From assembly GCF_001687565.2 (NCBI RefSeq), contig NZ_CP016534.2, forward strand, positions 2,236,501-2,300,500: a DNA stretch of 64,000 nucleotides, read 5' to 3'. A program made the translations under genes and the position numbers. Shown here piece by piece: positions 1 to 10,130 of this stretch (within the stretch, counting starts at the first letter, position 1; every line of letters begins with the position of its first letter). The DNA comes from Planococcus antarcticus DSM 14505. GTDB taxonomy: Bacteria; Bacillota; Bacilli; Bacillales_A; Planococcaceae. A model generated the notes under the pieces. The model did no database searches. It was not told the origin of the DNA and worked only from the letters and a program-made list of their open reading frames with translations.

Positions 1-482
1 CGTAAATTCTGGTCCAGCTTGTATTTGTCTTGGATTTGAATAATTTCACCACGACAAACTTCAATCAACGTTTTCGACAAGATTTCGTGAATACGCGGTG
101 ACTCAATTTCAGTAATTCGTTCCAGAGCTCGAGCCAAAATAAAATCACCAGTGTACATTGCTACACTGTTGTTCCACTGTGCTTTGACAGTCGGTCGGCC
201 TCTTCGGATTTCCGAATCGTCGATGACATCGTCGTGAACTAATGAAGCCATATGAATCAGTTCAAGCGGCACGGCCACACGTTTCATAACATCGATATTG
301 TAATCACCAAACTTTCCAGCAAGCAAAACAAAAACAGGTCGGATTCTTTTCCCTCCGGCCTGCAATAAATGAAGAGACGCATCATTCAAAAGGAGAGATT
401 TGGAATCCACTGCCTGTTCCAATTCCTTCTCGATCATTTCCAATTCCGGTTTAAGGTCGGAATAGAGCAATTTCAACTTCAT
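1..482 (-). CDS. hepT: Heptaprenyl diphosphate synthase component II (partial, 3' end outside window)
   Basis: Large catalytic subunit of the heterodimeric trans-prenyltransferase that makes the C35 side chain of menaquinone-7. About 160 N-terminal residues are present, and the C-terminal half lies beyond base 1. I translated it by hand from the ATG at 482-480. It shows the family GGKRIRP motif near residue 43 and the first aspartate-rich motif HDDVIDD near residue 83, which binds the Mg-diphosphate of the allylic substrate. It follows menG and hepS on the same strand, the usual hepS-menG-hepT order of Bacillales. Identification is firm from motifs plus context; only completeness cannot be judged. 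Confidence 0.95.
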   Translation of the reverse strand, partial: MKLKLLYSDLKPELEMIEKELEQAVDSKSLLLNDASLHLLQAGGKRIRPVFVLLAGKFGDYNIDVMKRVAVPLELIHMASLVHDDVIDDSEIRRGRPTVKAQWNNSVAMYTGDFILARALERITEIESPRIHEILSKTLIEVCRGEIIQIQDKYKLDQNL

Positions 483-513
483 CTTTTCCACTTAAAATCC
501 TTCTCTCGCTAAT

Positions 514-1212
514 TTACTTTTTTATTCCCATATGGAGGGCGGCGGCGCCTCCTGTGTATGGCTTATATTTTACTTTCTCAAATCCAACTTCCGTGAACAG
601 CTTCGCCAATTGCTTCATACCTGGGAATGATTTTGCCGATTCCTGAAGCCACGAATACTCTTTGTAGCTTTTAGCGAATAATTTGCCGAATACCGGCATG
701 ATGAAACGGAAATACATTCTAAAAAACGGTTTGAAAACAATGTTTTCAGGTTGTGACGTCTCCAGACAGGCGATCATTCCACCTGGCTTCAATACACGGT
801 GCATTTCAGAAAGGACTTGTCGATAATTTGGTACATTGCGCAAACCAAAGCCGATTGTCGCAAAATCAAAAGAATTATCTGGATACGGCAACAACATTGC
901 ATTTCCCTGGATCAACTTGATCTGAGGCATATCCTTAGTTTTTTCGTGTCCAACATTCAACATGTTCTGGCTAAAGTCGAGTCCGACAACCTGTCCGGTT
1001 TCGCCGACTTCTTTTCCGATTGCAATGGTCCAATCAGCAGTACCACAGCATACGTCGATAGCAGCAGCCCCTTTTGGCACCTGCATCTTGTACATCGTAT
1101 CTTCGCGCCACTTGTTATGCTGCTGGAAACTAATGACCGAATTCATCTGATCATAGTTTTCTGATATTTTTTCAAATACTTCGTGGACTTTTTGTTCTTT
1201 TGTTTTAGGCAT
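514..1212 (-). CDS. menG: Demethylmenaquinone methyltransferase
   Basis: SAM-dependent C-methyltransferase for the last step of menaquinone synthesis (UbiE/MenG family). The SAM-binding motif [10 protein letters not shown], the GLDFSQNML segment and the IGFGLRNVP motif are all present, and the length of about 232 residues is normal. The start is ambiguous. An ATG at 1221 overlaps the hepS stop as ATGA but has its Shine-Dalgarno AGAAGG directly against it. The ATG at 1212 (MPKTKEQ) lies 9 nt from AGAAGG and aligns with the B. subtilis N-terminus, so I chose 1212. It lies between hepS and hepT, so ring methylation and side-chain synthesis are co-transcribed. Confidence 0.95.
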   Translation of the reverse strand: MPKTKEQKVHEVFEKISENYDQMNSVISFQQHNKWREDTMYKMQVPKGAAAIDVCCGTADWTIAIGKEVGETGQVVGLDFSQNMLNVGHEKTKDMPQIKLIQGNAMLLPYPDNSFDFATIGFGLRNVPNYRQVLSEMHRVLKPGGMIACLETSQPENIVFKPFFRMYFRFIMPVFGKLFAKSYKEYSWLQESAKSFPGMKQLAKLFTEVGFEKVKYKPYTGGAAALHMGIKK

Positions 1213-1217
1213 ATCAG

Positions 1218-1994
1218 TCATCCTTCTCGGGTCAGCTGCTCAGCTCTATGCTGGTGCGGGGTTATTTGATGGAGCAAAAATTGTGCCAGTTCATAATCCA
1301 GCGAACAATCCGCTATGGACACCAATATCTGTCCATGCAGGCTATCCAGTTTTTCTAGTAACCAGTGTTCTGTATAGATTTCATGTGCCAGGTTTGAATT
1401 AAGTTCACGCAGGAAGTTCGTATAATGTTTAGATTGCAAATACTCCAACTCTTCGGCATAGCGTAAATAAAGAAGCGTCTGTTCTGCAAGTAAAGTATAT
1501 TCGGAAAAACCATAAAATCTATAATATGATAGTAAAAGTTCAGTTTCGATAATGATAATGGCTTCTTCTATTTCGTCCAATGGTCGGATTGCTTCTTCAA
1601 AAAAAGAAGTTTTCTTTTCACTCACTTGAATAATTGCTGATGCCAATTGCTGGACCATCGCTATATTTTTGGAATTGACCAACATCTGATAATAGATTCC
1701 GCTGTATAGATCGCCAGCCAACACGGTCAACTGCTGCTCTTTGATGATGGGAACATCTTCTTTTATTTTATCATGGGCATGCAAAGCAGCATAAACAATG
1801 GAAACCGTTTTAGCAGAAGACTCTATTTCAGCCGACCAGTTTTTACCGTCGAAAAAAGGTAATAGCAAAAAGAACAAACGCGACTCTTTTATGGACGGGC
1901 CTTCTGTAAATTGATCGAGAGTCCGCTGTTGCACAGCATTCAAGACTTCGACTTCCATAGAAATAATTTTCGATTGTATTTGATGTCCCTTCAT
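1218..1994 (-). CDS. hepS: Heptaprenyl diphosphate synthase component I
   Basis: Small regulatory subunit of heptaprenyl diphosphate synthase; it pairs with HepT to fix the C35 chain length. About 258 residues; the recognisable block is [14 protein letters not shown] near residue 85 (the B. subtilis protein has LTVLAGDYFSGLYY). The rest is poorly conserved, as is normal for this subunit. An in-frame ATG at 2012 has no ribosome site, whereas the ATG at 1994 (MKGHQ) follows GGAG at 8 nt, so 1994 is taken as the start. It sits 77 nt downstream of mtrB and touches menG, as in the classical gerC locus. Confidence 0.9.
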   Translation of the reverse strand: MKGHQIQSKIISMEVEVLNAVQQRTLDQFTEGPSIKESRLFFLLLPFFDGKNWSAEIESSAKTVSIVYAALHAHDKIKEDVPIIKEQQLTVLAGDLYSGIYYQMLVNSKNIAMVQQLASAIIQVSEKKTSFFEEAIRPLDEIEEAIIIIETELLLSYYRFYGFSEYTLLAEQTLLYLRYAEELEYLQSKHYTNFLRELNSNLAHEIYTEHWLLEKLDSLHGQILVSIADCSLDYELAQFLLHQITPHQHRAEQLTREG

Positions 1995-2071
1995 ACTGCT
2001 TGCTCCATTCATGATTTAGCCATACTACAATAGTATATCACAGGCAAAGCCTTGCCTTCATCCAATATCGT

Positions 2072-2293
2072 TTATTTTTTAGCTTCGCTTTCAACGATAC
2101 CGTGGGCAGAATGAATTTCCGCTTTCCCGCGGATTTTCATGGCCGAAGTGTGCTCGGTAAATTGGGCTATCATCACTTCGCCTTTATCCAATTTTTCAGT
2201 ATGGTGAAATTTTGTGTCGTTGCCACGAGTTAAACCTATTACGTTCACGCCGTCTTCCTGTGCGCGAATGATAATATATTCTGTCTGAGCCAT
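2072..2293 (-). CDS. mtrB: Trp RNA-binding attenuation protein (TRAP)
   Basis: Forms an 11-subunit ring which, with tryptophan bound, wraps (G/U)AG-repeat leader RNA and terminates trp operon transcription. The 73-residue length is typical. The central segment [18 protein letters not shown] and the [17 protein letters not shown] segment are almost the same as in B. subtilis and include the RNA-contacting lysine/arginine positions. A ribosome site AGGTG precedes the ATG. It follows folE by 21 nt, matching the folE(mtrA)-mtrB pair of Bacillus. No trp genes or anti-TRAP lie in this window. Confidence 0.96.
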   Translation of the reverse strand: MAQTEYIIIRAQEDGVNVIGLTRGNDTKFHHTEKLDKGEVMIAQFTEHTSAMKIRGKAEIHSAHGIVESEAKK

Positions 2294-2314
2294 TTTTACA
2301 CCTGCTTTTCATTA

Positions 2315-2899
2315 TTAGTTCATATTGATATAAGTGATTACTTCCGAACGCTTGACATCGTCTGTTTCGAAAACCCCTCGTGACACAGCCGTCACCGTTT
2401 TAGACCCGGGCTTTTTGATGCCCCTCATGGTCATACACATATGCTCCGCTTCAATCATGACGTATACGCCATGCGGATTTAACGTTTCCATCAAAGAATC
2501 TGCAATCGTCGAAGTAATGCGCTCCTGAAGTTGTGGTCGTTTTGCGACCGTTTCCACAGCTCGCGCTAATTTGCTTAATCCGGTCACAATTCCGTCGCGA
2601 GGAATATAGGCAATATGAGCTTTACCGAAAAACGGAACGAGATGATGTTCGCACATCGAGTAGAAGGGAATATCTTTGACGAGTACTAATTCTTCATGGC
2701 CTTCATGAAAAATTGTTTTGAAGTATTCTCTTGGATCTTCCTTCAATCCAGCAAATACTTCTGCATACATCTTAGCTACCCTTTTAGGCGTATCCTTTAA
2801 TCCTTCTCGGTTTACGTCTTCCCCAACCGCCTCTAAAATCATCAAGACAGCTTGTTCTATTTTATCAAGGTCTACTTTTTGCGCTTTCACATCTATCAT
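2315..2899 (-). CDS. folE: GTP cyclohydrolase I
   Basis: Converts GTP to 7,8-dihydroneopterin triphosphate, the first step of tetrahydrofolate synthesis. At 194 residues it has family length. The Zn-binding and catalytic signatures are visible: [13 protein letters not shown] near residue 78 (Cys and two His), and [11 protein letters not shown] near residue 153 carrying the second Zn cysteine. A strong ribosome site GGGGGA lies 7 nt before the ATG. It heads the folE-mtrB-hepS-menG-hepT run. This is the zinc-dependent FolE, not the alternative FolE2. Confidence 0.97.
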   Translation of the reverse strand: MIDVKAQKVDLDKIEQAVLMILEAVGEDVNREGLKDTPKRVAKMYAEVFAGLKEDPREYFKTIFHEGHEELVLVKDIPFYSMCEHHLVPFFGKAHIAYIPRDGIVTGLSKLARAVETVAKRPQLQERITSTIADSLMETLNPHGVYVMIEAEHMCMTMRGIKKPGSKTVTAVSRGVFETDDVKRSEVITYINMN

Positions 2900-3008
2900 T
2901 CTGTTTCCCCCTGTTGAAGATGAATCGATTATTTGTTTGGCAGCAGAATGGCCACCGGTGGATAGTTTGAGTGAATCGAAATTTTATGTAATGCATATAC
3001 TTTTTCAT

Positions 3009-3255
3009 TTGTAGCTCCGGCGATCAAATCTTCGGGGGCATAAGCCATTCCACCCGTGTGGCAAAAGACGCCACTTCGGCGGTCTGTCTTATGCCCGTCG
3101 GATTTTGCTCGATCGCCTACGCTTTTCTCATTGTCTAGCTCTGAAAGCCAGCCCCTCGGGGTCATAAGTCACCTTGACTGTACGGCTGAAGAACGCCGCT
3201 TCGTCAAGGCGCCTTATGCCTGTCGGGTCTTGACGGCTTCCTGCGCTTTTCTCAC
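3009..3255. repeat. Two tandem diverged copies of a ~120-bp intergenic repeat
   Basis: The folE-hbs gap holds two head-to-tail units, about 3013-3131 and 3132-3254. Each ends on the plus strand in GCTTTTCTC (reading AGAAAAGCG on the other strand) and each carries inner CATAAG/CTTATGCC arms with a C-rich centre. Related degenerate units occur at about 10.85, 24.77 and 29.2 kb, always between genes. Units beginning AGAAAAGCGCAAG are a familiar class of dispersed non-coding repeat in Bacillales. Open frames across the repeat exist but lack ribosome sites and family resemblance, so I regard it as non-coding. The other bases of this gap (2900-3008 and 3256-3300) show nothing recognisable. Confidence 0.7.
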
Positions 3256-3300
3256 ATGAATCGTAGCATACGCACAGGTGTTTCGCAAAATTGTTGGCTC

Positions 3301-3347
3301 AAAAAAAGGATGACTTTTGCAAGATTGTGTCTCGCAAAAGTCATCCT
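3301..3347 (-). terminator. Rho-independent terminator of hbs
   Basis: Arms 3307-3320 and 3334-3347 form a perfect 14-bp stem (AGGATGACTTTTGC). On the minus strand it is followed by seven T. It lies 19 nt past the hbs stop codon. Confidence 0.93.
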
Positions 3348-3365
3348 ATGTACAGAGGCTAAAGC

Positions 3366-3638
3366 TTACTTCACTGCGTCTTTAAGCGCTTTACCTGGCT
3401 TAAATGCAGGAACTTTGCTTGCAGCGATCTCAATTTCAGCACCAGTTTGTGGGTTACGTCCTTTGCGGGCCGCGCGTTCGCGTACTTCAAAGTTACCGAA
3501 ACCGATTAACTGTACTTTTTCACCTTTAGTTAAAGCGTCTTGAATTGTCTCAAATGCAGCGTCAACTGCTTTGGCAGCGTCTTTACGAGAAAGTTCAGCT
3601 GCTTCAGCAACAGAGTTCACTAATTCTGTTTTGTTCAT
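3366..3638 (-). CDS. hbs: DNA-binding protein HU
   Basis: Histone-like nucleoid protein that binds and bends DNA as a homodimer. 90 residues; the HU signature [20 protein letters not shown] is visible, with the proline-tipped arm ([17 protein letters not shown]) following. The open frame extends to a GTG at 3647, but the ATG at 3638 (MNKTEL) has GGAGGTG 6 nt upstream and matches the B. subtilis start, so 3638 is used. It is monocistronic here, with its own strong terminator. In B. subtilis the next gene upstream is spoIVA, which is missing here. Confidence 0.97.
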   Translation of the reverse strand: MNKTELVNSVAEAAELSRKDAAKAVDAAFETIQDALTKGEKVQLIGFGNFEVRERAARKGRNPQTGAEIEIAASKVPAFKPGKALKDAVK

Positions 3639-3810
3639 GCTATTCACCTCCTCTCAAAGGGGATGCAACCATCAATCCTGTAAAAAGAGTATCACATCGA
3701 AAATCGCATAGCAACAACAAACAGCCCTCTTTTTCAATAAAATCACCAAATACTAACAAAATTTTCTAGAAAGACGTTATTTCCATCAAAAACGCGCTAA
3801 ATCAATGTTT

Positions 3811-4521
3811 TTACTCAGTTAAAAATATTGGTTCATTTTCTTCATTAATTGTATATGGCAATGAATAAGCAGGAACCACGGGATGGTCTTCATAAAGAAT
3901 AAAGCGGATATCCTGACCAGATTCCAGCTCTCCTTTGTATTCCTGAAGTGCAGAATAAAGATCCATCGAGTAATCGATATAAACATCTCCACTGCCTGTA
4001 ATCACCATTGGCAGATTACGGCCGCTATAAGGGCTCACCACTGTCGGTTCTTCAGAAAAACCCATTGCTTCATAGTTGAACTTATAGACATTATCCGCAA
4101 GAATCTCGGAAATTGGTGCTCGCCCTCCATTGGCACTTTTTCGCACGTTAACGGATCTGATCGCTTCTGCCGCCTGCAGATCAACTAGTTTCACCGTCGG
4201 ATTTTCTTCAACATCCATGAGGACGTACTGAAAAATACCGCCGGTTTCAAATGCGTTCGTGGGAACTTCTGCCGTGTAATCAGGAACAATCTTTGAGAAA
4301 TCGATTGGGTATTTGATGTATTGGTCCATATCTATATCCCGGGTTTTGATCGGCAGGAGCCCGCCAGAAGCACCCCTATACTGATTAACTGCATTTTGCA
4401 CAATAATCAATTGGTCTTCATATGGAACCTGATTTTCTGCTCTTTCACTTTGCGGATATCCGCATGCAGCCAGAAATCCGACAATCAACAAGAGCAACAT
4501 AAGCAATACTGTTTTTTTCAT
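3811..4521 (-). CDS. yphF: YphF-like lipoprotein of unknown function
   Basis: A predicted lipoprotein of about 236 residues. The N-terminus has a lysine pair, a leucine-rich hydrophobic core and a lipobox LAAC near residue 20, so it should be acylated and anchored outside the membrane. The mature part is soluble and acidic, without a domain I recognise. An upstream in-frame GTG at 4530 exists, but GAGGTG sits 6 nt before the ATG at 4521. Position (gpsA-yphE-yphF) and lipobox match YphF of B. subtilis. The role is unknown. It lies 10 nt from the yphE-like gene and is probably co-transcribed with it. Confidence 0.75.
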   Translation of the reverse strand: MKKTVLLMLLLLIVGFLAACGYPQSERAENQVPYEDQLIIVQNAVNQYRGASGGLLPIKTRDIDMDQYIKYPIDFSKIVPDYTAEVPTNAFETGGIFQYVLMDVEENPTVKLVDLQAAEAIRSVNVRKSANGGRAPISEILADNVYKFNYEAMGFSEEPTVVSPYSGRNLPMVITGSGDVYIDYSMDLYSALQEYKGELESGQDIRFILYEDHPVVPAYSLPYTINEENEPIFLTE

Positions 4522-4531
4522 TTTTCTCACC

Positions 4532-4735
4532 TCAAGCGCCGCCGGTAGGGCCGCTGAATACTGTGAATATCATGATAAAAAATCCAAGAATCAGCAAGAT
4601 ATATGCAACTAGCGCGAAACTAAATTTAAGGATGCCGTTCTTCAGTTTGTATCTGCTCAAATAGATTAAGCCCATTGAAATCATTAAAAAAGCAATCCCA
4701 GCAAATGATACCCACATTTTATCTAAAGCACTCAT
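4532..4735 (-). CDS. yphE: Small membrane protein, YphE-like (DUF2768)
   Basis: 67 residues with two hydrophobic segments, about residues 8-26 and 36-60, separated by a short basic loop (SRYKLKNG). It is therefore a small two-pass membrane protein. Size, topology and position between gpsA and the yphF-like lipoprotein gene fit the DUF2768/YphE family. No biochemical role is known. It lies downstream of the gpsA terminator, so it probably starts its own transcript with yphF. Confidence 0.75.
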   Translation of the reverse strand: MSALDKMWVSFAGIAFLMISMGLIYLSRYKLKNGILKFSFALVAYILLILGFFIMIFTVFSGPTGGA

Positions 4736-4776
4736 AATTGCCCGCCTTTCGTAGTGTTTCAGTCAATAGTATAGCA

Positions 4777-4813
4777 TAAAAAAAGAAGAGGTAGCTTGTA
4801 GCATCCTCTTCTT
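4777..4813 (-). terminator. Terminator of gpsA
   Basis: Stem AAGAAGAGG at 4783-4791 pairs with CCTCTTCTT at 4805-4813. On the minus strand a T-run (the A's at 4777-4782) follows. It starts 10 nt past the gpsA stop. Confidence 0.9.
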
Positions 4814-4822
4814 TTGTGACAA

Positions 4823-5842
4823 TTAAAGCAAGTTAATCAAATCTTCCATTTCGTTCTTCTTCATGCGTCCCATCAGCTTTCCAACCGCATCATCTGTTGA
4901 CACATTGTCAAAAAGAACTGCATACAGTGCAGCCGTAATCGGCATTGGCACATCATACGCTTTCGACAACTGATAAGCGGCTTTAGTGGTCCGAATTCCT
5001 TCGACGACCATACCCATTTCTTCCAGCACTTCGTCCAAAGATTTTCCTTTACCTAGCATATTTCCTGCCCGCCAATTACGTGAGTGCACACTTGTACAAG
5101 TCACAATTAAATCACCTACTCCGGTTAGTCCGGAGAAAGTTAAAGGAGTTGCCCCCATCTTCACGCCCAGTCTTGCAATCTCTGCAAGCCCACGTGTCAT
5201 AATGGCAGCCTTTGCATTATCTCCAAAACCTAATCCATCAGTGATTCCAACGGCCAAGGCGATGATGTTTTTTAAAGCACCACCGATTTCAACACCGATT
5301 ACATCGGTATTCGTATACACCCGGAAATAATGGTTCATAAATAAATCTTGGATTCGAATAGCAGCTGCGGTATCCTCGCATGCCGCTGTAACAGTGGTTG
5401 GGTGCTCTTGAACTACTTCTTCTGCGTGGCTAGGACCTGACAGTACAACTACTTCTTCAATCCACTGCTCCGGAATTTCTTCTCGAATCATTTCACTGAT
5501 TCGTTTCAAAGAATCCGGTTCAATACCTTTGGAAACATGAACAAACAGAATTTTTCGATCCAGGGCTTCTTTTATGTCCCGGCACACTTCTCGAATCGCT
5601 TTTGTCGGAACAGCCAGCACGAAAATATCCCCGTGGTCAACAGCTTGAGCCAAATCGCTTGTCGCTTTCAGACTTTCCGGCAGCTGTACCTCTTTTAAAT
5701 AGCGTTTATTTGTATGCTGGTTGATTTCGTTAGCCTGCTCCTGGCGATGTGTCCAAAGCAACAATTCATGACCATTTTGAGCCAGTACGTAGCTCAGCGC
5801 AGTTCCCCAGCTTCCTGCTCCAAATACTGAAACTTTTTCCAT
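4823..5842 (-). CDS. gpsA: Glycerol-3-phosphate dehydrogenase [NAD(P)+]
   Basis: Cytoplasmic enzyme reducing dihydroxyacetone phosphate to sn-glycerol 3-phosphate, the backbone precursor for phospholipids. 339 residues. The N-terminal dinucleotide-binding loop GAGSWGTAL is at residues 8-16. The substrate-domain motif [14 protein letters not shown] with its catalytic lysine and the [14 protein letters not shown] segment are both present. The ribosome site is AAGGTGG. It follows der by 21 nt, as in B. subtilis, and ends in a clear terminator. Confidence 0.97.
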   Translation of the reverse strand: MEKVSVFGAGSWGTALSYVLAQNGHELLLWTHRQEQANEINQHTNKRYLKEVQLPESLKATSDLAQAVDHGDIFVLAVPTKAIREVCRDIKEALDRKILFVHVSKGIEPDSLKRISEMIREEIPEQWIEEVVVLSGPSHAEEVVQEHPTTVTAACEDTAAAIRIQDLFMNHYFRVYTNTDVIGVEIGGALKNIIALAVGITDGLGFGDNAKAAIMTRGLAEIARLGVKMGATPLTFSGLTGVGDLIVTCTSVHSRNWRAGNMLGKGKSLDEVLEEMGMVVEGIRTTKAAYQLSKAYDVPMPITAALYAVLFDNVSTDDAVGKLMGRMKKNEMEDLINLL

Positions 5843-5863
5843 AAGTTTAAACCACCTTTTACA

Positions 5864-7174
5864 TTAAGTACGCGCTCTTGTTATCAAGCGAAGAGGAGTT
5901 CCTTCAAAATCAAAGCTGTCGCGAATCCGGTTCTGCAAGAAGCGTTCATAGCTGAAGTGCATCAGTTCCGGTTCATTGACAAAGACAACGAACGTCGGCG
6001 GCTTAATCGCCACTTGAGTTGCGTAGTAAAGACGCAAACGACGGCCTTTGTCCGATGGTGCCGGGTTCATAGCAACAGCATCTTCAATGACTTCATTAAG
6101 GATGCTCGATTGGATACGTCTTGAATGATTGTCATTTACTTTATTGACAATTTCTAAGATGTTATGCACACGCTTGCCGCTGATTGCAGAAACAAACATG
6201 ATCGGCGCATAATCTAAAAACAAGAAATGCTCACGTATTTTGCGCGTCATGACGTTCATCGTTTTTTCATCTTTTTCAATAGCATCCCACTTGTTGACGA
6301 TAATGATGACTGCTTTTCCAGCTTCATGTGCATAGCCGGCGATTTTTTTGTCCTGTTCCTGAATGCCTTCTTCCGCATTCAGGATTACTAGAACAACGTC
6401 TGAGCGCTCAATGGCACGTAAGGCACGTAAAACACTATACTTTTCTGTCGTTTCGTAGACTTTTCCTTTTTTACGCATTCCAGCCGTGTCAATTATGACA
6501 TAAGGCTGTTCGTTATATTCATACTGTGTATCTACAGCATCGCGCGTGGTTCCGGCTACTTCGCTGACAATTACCCGTTCCTCACCCAAGAAAGAGTTGA
6601 CTAAAGAGGATTTACCGACATTTGGACGGCCGATCAATGAGAATTTTATAACATTGTCCGGATACTCTTCGTCATCGTCTTTCGGGAAGTTTTTAGCCAC
6701 CTCGTCCAATAAATCCCCTAATCCCAAACCGTGGGATCCTGAAAGCGGGAATGGCTCACCCATTCCTAATGTATAAAAATCATAAATCATGTGGCGCATA
6801 TCGGGATTATCGATTTTATTGACGGCCAGAATCACCGGTTTTTTTGCACGGTATAAAATTCGTGCTACTTGTTCATCCTGAGCAGTGACACCATCACGTC
6901 CGTTGACTAGAAAGATGATAACATCTGCTTCGTCCATAGCAATTTCTGCCTGTTGACGGATTTGTTCAAGGAATGGCTCGTCACGAAGATCGATGCCTCC
7001 TGTATCTATAATATTAAATTCGTGTGTCAGCCAATCTGCCGAGCTGTAAATGCGGTCACGCGTTACTCCTGGAATATCTTCCACTATGGAAACTCGTTCT
7101 CCTACCACGCGATTGAATATCGTGGACTTACCAACGTTCGGCCGGCCAACTATTGCTACTACCGGTTTTGACAT
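5864..7174 (-). CDS. der: Ribosome-assembly GTPase Der (EngA)
   Basis: Essential double-GTPase required for maturation of the 50S subunit. 436 residues, the normal length. Two GTPase domains are seen: the first with GRPNVGKST at residues 10-18, DTGG and NKID, the second with GRPNVGKSS near residue 182, DTAG and NKWD. A C-terminal KH-like domain follows ([20 protein letters not shown]). It is preceded by the fni gene on the same strand. Confidence 0.98.
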   Translation of the reverse strand: MSKPVVAIVGRPNVGKSTIFNRVVGERVSIVEDIPGVTRDRIYSSADWLTHEFNIIDTGGIDLRDEPFLEQIRQQAEIAMDEADVIIFLVNGRDGVTAQDEQVARILYRAKKPVILAVNKIDNPDMRHMIYDFYTLGMGEPFPLSGSHGLGLGDLLDEVAKNFPKDDDEEYPDNVIKFSLIGRPNVGKSSLVNSFLGEERVIVSEVAGTTRDAVDTQYEYNEQPYVIIDTAGMRKKGKVYETTEKYSVLRALRAIERSDVVLVILNAEEGIQEQDKKIAGYAHEAGKAVIIIVNKWDAIEKDEKTMNVMTRKIREHFLFLDYAPIMFVSAISGKRVHNILEIVNKVNDNHSRRIQSSILNEVIEDAVAMNPAPSDKGRRLRLYYATQVAIKPPTFVVFVNEPELMHFSYERFLQNRIRDSFDFEGTPLRLITRART

Positions 7175-7267
7175 AATTCATTCATCCTTCCACTTCTGAT
7201 ATGCCTATTATACACGAAAAAGGCGATGGCATCTCTTAAATGTCCATCCCCTTCAAATGTGAAATAT

Positions 7268-8323
7268 TCAGTTTTTCCCAGGGTTTGCATAAGATGCCGT
7301 GCTGTAGCCTCTTGCGCTGAGATATTGCGCCAATTCTCCGGTGATAACTGCCGGACATTTCTGCAGATCTGCCAGATTTTCAGCACCAAGAGCTGTCATC
7401 ATCATCGCTAGATCCTCATAAAGCGCCTGCACATCACTGATCAATTGTTTTTCGCCTTGATGCATCGCTGTCTTCAAAAACGATCCTGCAAGGCCTACTG
7501 AATCAGCTCCCAAAAAAAATGCTTTGATTATGTCCTGGGCATCCTGAATGCCGCCTGAAGCGAGCACCGTTTTGCCAAAGACACTCTTCACTTCCACAAT
7601 CGCTGCCGCTGTTGGAATGCCCCAGTCTTCAAAATAGGCCAACTTTTTTTTGCGGCGCTCATTTTCAATCAGTGCAAAATTCGTTCCACCAAAACCACTG
7701 ACATCAATTGCAGAAATACCCGTATGCTTTAATTTTTCTGCCGTTTCACGCGACACGCCAAAGCCAGTTTCTTTAATAATTACAGGAACGTGAAGCTGCT
7801 CTGCAATCGCCTGTATGCGTTCAAGTGCTCCGCGAAAATCGCGGTCACCTTCGGGCATGGTAAGCTCCTGCACGACATTGAGGTGGATTTGCAGAGCATT
7901 TGCTTCAATCATATCAACCGCTTCCCGTGCCTGATGAATCGTTGCTTCGCTGCCAAGATTGGCGAACAGAATACCATCTGGATTTTCTTTCCTGACAATA
8001 GCATAGGATTGTCGCTCGCTGCGGTCTTTGAGCGCAGCCATTTGCGATCCGACAGCCATGGCTGCCCCTGTTTCCTTGGCAACCCGGGCAAGCAAACCAT
8101 TCAACTGTTCAGTGTCCCTGCCGCCACCGCCCGTCATCGCATTAATAAAAACAGGTGATTTTAAGTTCAAATCACCTGTTTTTGGTTTTATGTTGATATC
8201 GGAAACCGCTGAATCAGGCAAAGCCTGATGGACAAACCGAATATCATCAAACATGTTCTTCTTGCTTTGTCCTGTAGATAAAGCAAATTGTATATGATCC
8301 ATCTTGCGTTCGGCTCTCGACAT
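7268..8323 (-). CDS. fni: Type 2 isopentenyl-diphosphate delta-isomerase
   Basis: FMN- and NADPH-dependent enzyme interconverting IPP and DMAPP. It has a TIM-barrel fold and is unrelated to type 1 Idi. 351 residues. Visible family blocks are INAMTGGGG near residue 60, AVGSQMAALKD, FANLGSEAT, LQIHLNVVQELTMPEGDRDF, and the phosphate-binding SGGIQDAQD segment. The start MSRAERK matches the B. subtilis protein, although no good ribosome site is seen. The gene begins 1 nt after the rpsA stop codon, so translational coupling is likely. It supplies substrate to the HepS/HepT synthase encoded in the same window. Confidence 0.95.
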   Translation of the reverse strand: MSRAERKMDHIQFALSTGQSKKNMFDDIRFVHQALPDSAVSDINIKPKTGDLNLKSPVFINAMTGGGGRDTEQLNGLLARVAKETGAAMAVGSQMAALKDRSERQSYAIVRKENPDGILFANLGSEATIHQAREAVDMIEANALQIHLNVVQELTMPEGDRDFRGALERIQAIAEQLHVPVIIKETGFGVSRETAEKLKHTGISAIDVSGFGGTNFALIENERRKKKLAYFEDWGIPTAAAIVEVKSVFGKTVLASGGIQDAQDIIKAFFLGADSVGLAGSFLKTAMHQGEKQLISDVQALYEDLAMMMTALGAENLADLQKCPAVITGELAQYLSARGYSTASYANPGKN

Positions 8324-8324
8324 A

Positions 8325-9470
8325 TTATTCGGATTTAAACCCTTTTAGTTTATCACCGATCACATCGCTAATTGAGAATCCAGTCGACTCTTCAGGCATA
8401 TTGTAATTCGAGAAATCCTGGTCACCTTCTTTTTCCTTCAATTCCTTAATGCTGAGAGACAAACGCTTGTCAGTCTTATTAACTTCAAGCACTTTGACCT
8501 GTACTTCTTCACCTTCTGTCAACACTTCATTCGGTGTGGCGATATGCTTATGTGCAATTTGAGAAATATGGACCAAGCCTTCAACGCCAGACAGAACTTC
8601 CACGAATGCACCATAGCTGACAAGTCGCTTGACCATTCCGGTATGCACAGAACCTTTAGGCGCCTTTTCATCAATGGAATCCCATGGTCCGGGAAGAGTA
8701 TCCTTTATAGACAATGAAATTCGTTCTGAATCACGGTCAACAGACAGTACTTTTACTGTGACTTCCTGTCCTTCCGTCACCACGTCAGAAACCTTTTCCA
8801 CATGTTCATGTGATAACTGAGAAATATGGACTAACCCATCCACTCCTCCAATATCAACAAAAGCGCCAAAAGAAGCGATGCGCTGCACTTTTCCTTTTAA
8901 CTCGTCCCCGGCATGGATTTTTTCCATAACTTGAACTTTCTGCGACTCTTTTTCTTTCTCAATAACTGCTCTGTGAGAAAGAATCAGACGATTATTTTCT
9001 TTTTCCATTTCGACAATTTTAAACGTTAATGTCTTTCCCTTATAATCTTCGAACGACTCAACAAAATAATCCTCCACTAAAGAAGCTGGAACAAATCCGC
9101 GCACGCCCAAATCTACTACTAGGCCGCCTTTCACGACATCTTTTACTTCAGCTTCGATGATCTCGCCCGATTCGAATTTTTTCTCTAGTTCGTCCCAAGC
9201 CTGTTCGGCATCGACTTTGCGTTTGGATAAAACAAAATTTTCATCTTCCACTTTTGTGATGATCAAATCCAGTTCATCTCCAACCTCAACGGAGTCTGAT
9301 GCTTTTTCGATATGCAAGCTCGATAATTCACTAATGGGTATAATGCCATCAAAAGGCGCCCCTTCAATTGTTACAGTTACAGCTTTTTCTTCTATTTTTG
9401 CCACTTTTCCTTTTACGCGATCTCCTGTTTGGAAGTCACGGTTTTCCATCATATTCGTTTCCTCTGACAT
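8325..9470 (-). CDS. rpsA: Ribosomal protein S1-like protein, four S1 domains (YpfD)
   Basis: 381 residues organised as four S1 RNA-binding (OB-fold) repeats. They begin near residues 16 ([16 protein letters not shown]), 100 ([19 protein letters not shown]), 187 ([19 protein letters not shown]) and 272 ([19 protein letters not shown]). The shorter four-domain architecture is that of the Firmicutes S1 homologue YpfD, not the six-domain proteobacterial S1. In B. subtilis it is not a stoichiometric ribosomal protein. It lies downstream of cmk-plsC and ends against fni. Confidence 0.93.
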   Translation of the reverse strand: MSEETNMMENRDFQTGDRVKGKVAKIEEKAVTVTIEGAPFDGIIPISELSSLHIEKASDSVEVGDELDLIITKVEDENFVLSKRKVDAEQAWDELEKKFESGEIIEAEVKDVVKGGLVVDLGVRGFVPASLVEDYFVESFEDYKGKTLTFKIVEMEKENNRLILSHRAVIEKEKESQKVQVMEKIHAGDELKGKVQRIASFGAFVDIGGVDGLVHISQLSHEHVEKVSDVVTEGQEVTVKVLSVDRDSERISLSIKDTLPGPWDSIDEKAPKGSVHTGMVKRLVSYGAFVEVLSGVEGLVHISQIAHKHIATPNEVLTEGEEVQVKVLEVNKTDKRLSLSIKELKEKEGDQDFSNYNMPEESTGFSISDVIGDKLKGFKSE

Positions 9471-9535
9471 AAGTAGCCCTCCTTCACAAACTATCCATCT
9501 TCTATTTTATTCGAATTCTCTAATAAAAACAAAAA

Positions 9536-10129
9536 TTATCGCTTATTTCCATTGTTGTCGTCAAGAATTTTCTGAATACTGAACATAATAGCTTCAGTCA
9601 CTTCATCCACTGAAGCTTTTTGTTCGCGGAACGGTTCCATCCGAATCGGTTCGCCGTAAATTACCCTTACTTTCCGAAACGCCTTATAGGGTCCAATAAT
9701 GGCACAAGGCATAACATCTGCATTGCCGCGTAATGCAAAGAATCCTGCTCCGCTGAGCCCTTTTTTTAATACGCCGTCTGTAGAACGTGTTCCTTCAGGA
9801 AACAGCCCTACAACTTCTCCGCTTTTTAAAATCTTCAGCGCAGTGCGCAAAGCCTCGCGGTCGCTCATCCCACGCTTTACGGGAAAAGCGTTTACTTTAG
9901 GCAACAATGGCCCAAGAATAGGTGCTTTGAACAGCTCTTCTTTAGCCATAAAATGAACAGTTCTTGGAGCTGTCATTCCCACAACCGGAGGATCAAGTGC
10001 ATGGATATGGTTGGAGCACAGAAGAATGCCCCCTTCTTTCGGAAAGTTTTCAGCTCCGATTACTTCAAAGCGATATAAAGGGCTTAATACTGTTTTCACA
10101 AGTCCTTTGCCAAATGCGTATAAATTCAC
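9536..10129 (-). CDS. plsC: 1-acyl-sn-glycerol-3-phosphate acyltransferase
   Basis: Membrane-associated acyltransferase converting lysophosphatidate to phosphatidate. About 197 residues. The catalytic NHxxxxD motif is NHIHALD near residue 41, and the substrate-phosphate motif FPEGTRS is near residue 110. The open frame extends upstream through a TTG inside cmk, but a GTG at 10129 with AGAAAGG 10 nt upstream gives the expected N-terminus (VNLYAFGKG). This leaves a 1-nt gap to the cmk stop. It is inserted between cmk and rpsA, an arrangement common in Bacillales other than B. subtilis. Confidence 0.92.
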   Translation of the reverse strand: MNLYAFGKGLVKTVLSPLYRFEVIGAENFPKEGGILLCSNHIHALDPPVVGMTAPRTVHFMAKEELFKAPILGPLLPKVNAFPVKRGMSDREALRTALKILKSGEVVGLFPEGTRSTDGVLKKGLSGAGFFALRGNADVMPCAIIGPYKAFRKVRVIYGEPIRMEPFREQKASVDEVTEAIMFSIQKILDDNNGNKR

Positions 10130-10130
10130 T

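Noticed and set aside
2929..3259. Open frames of 67-78 codons between folE and hbs
   Set aside because: They lie across the tandem repeat, have no ribosome site and no recognisable protein features.
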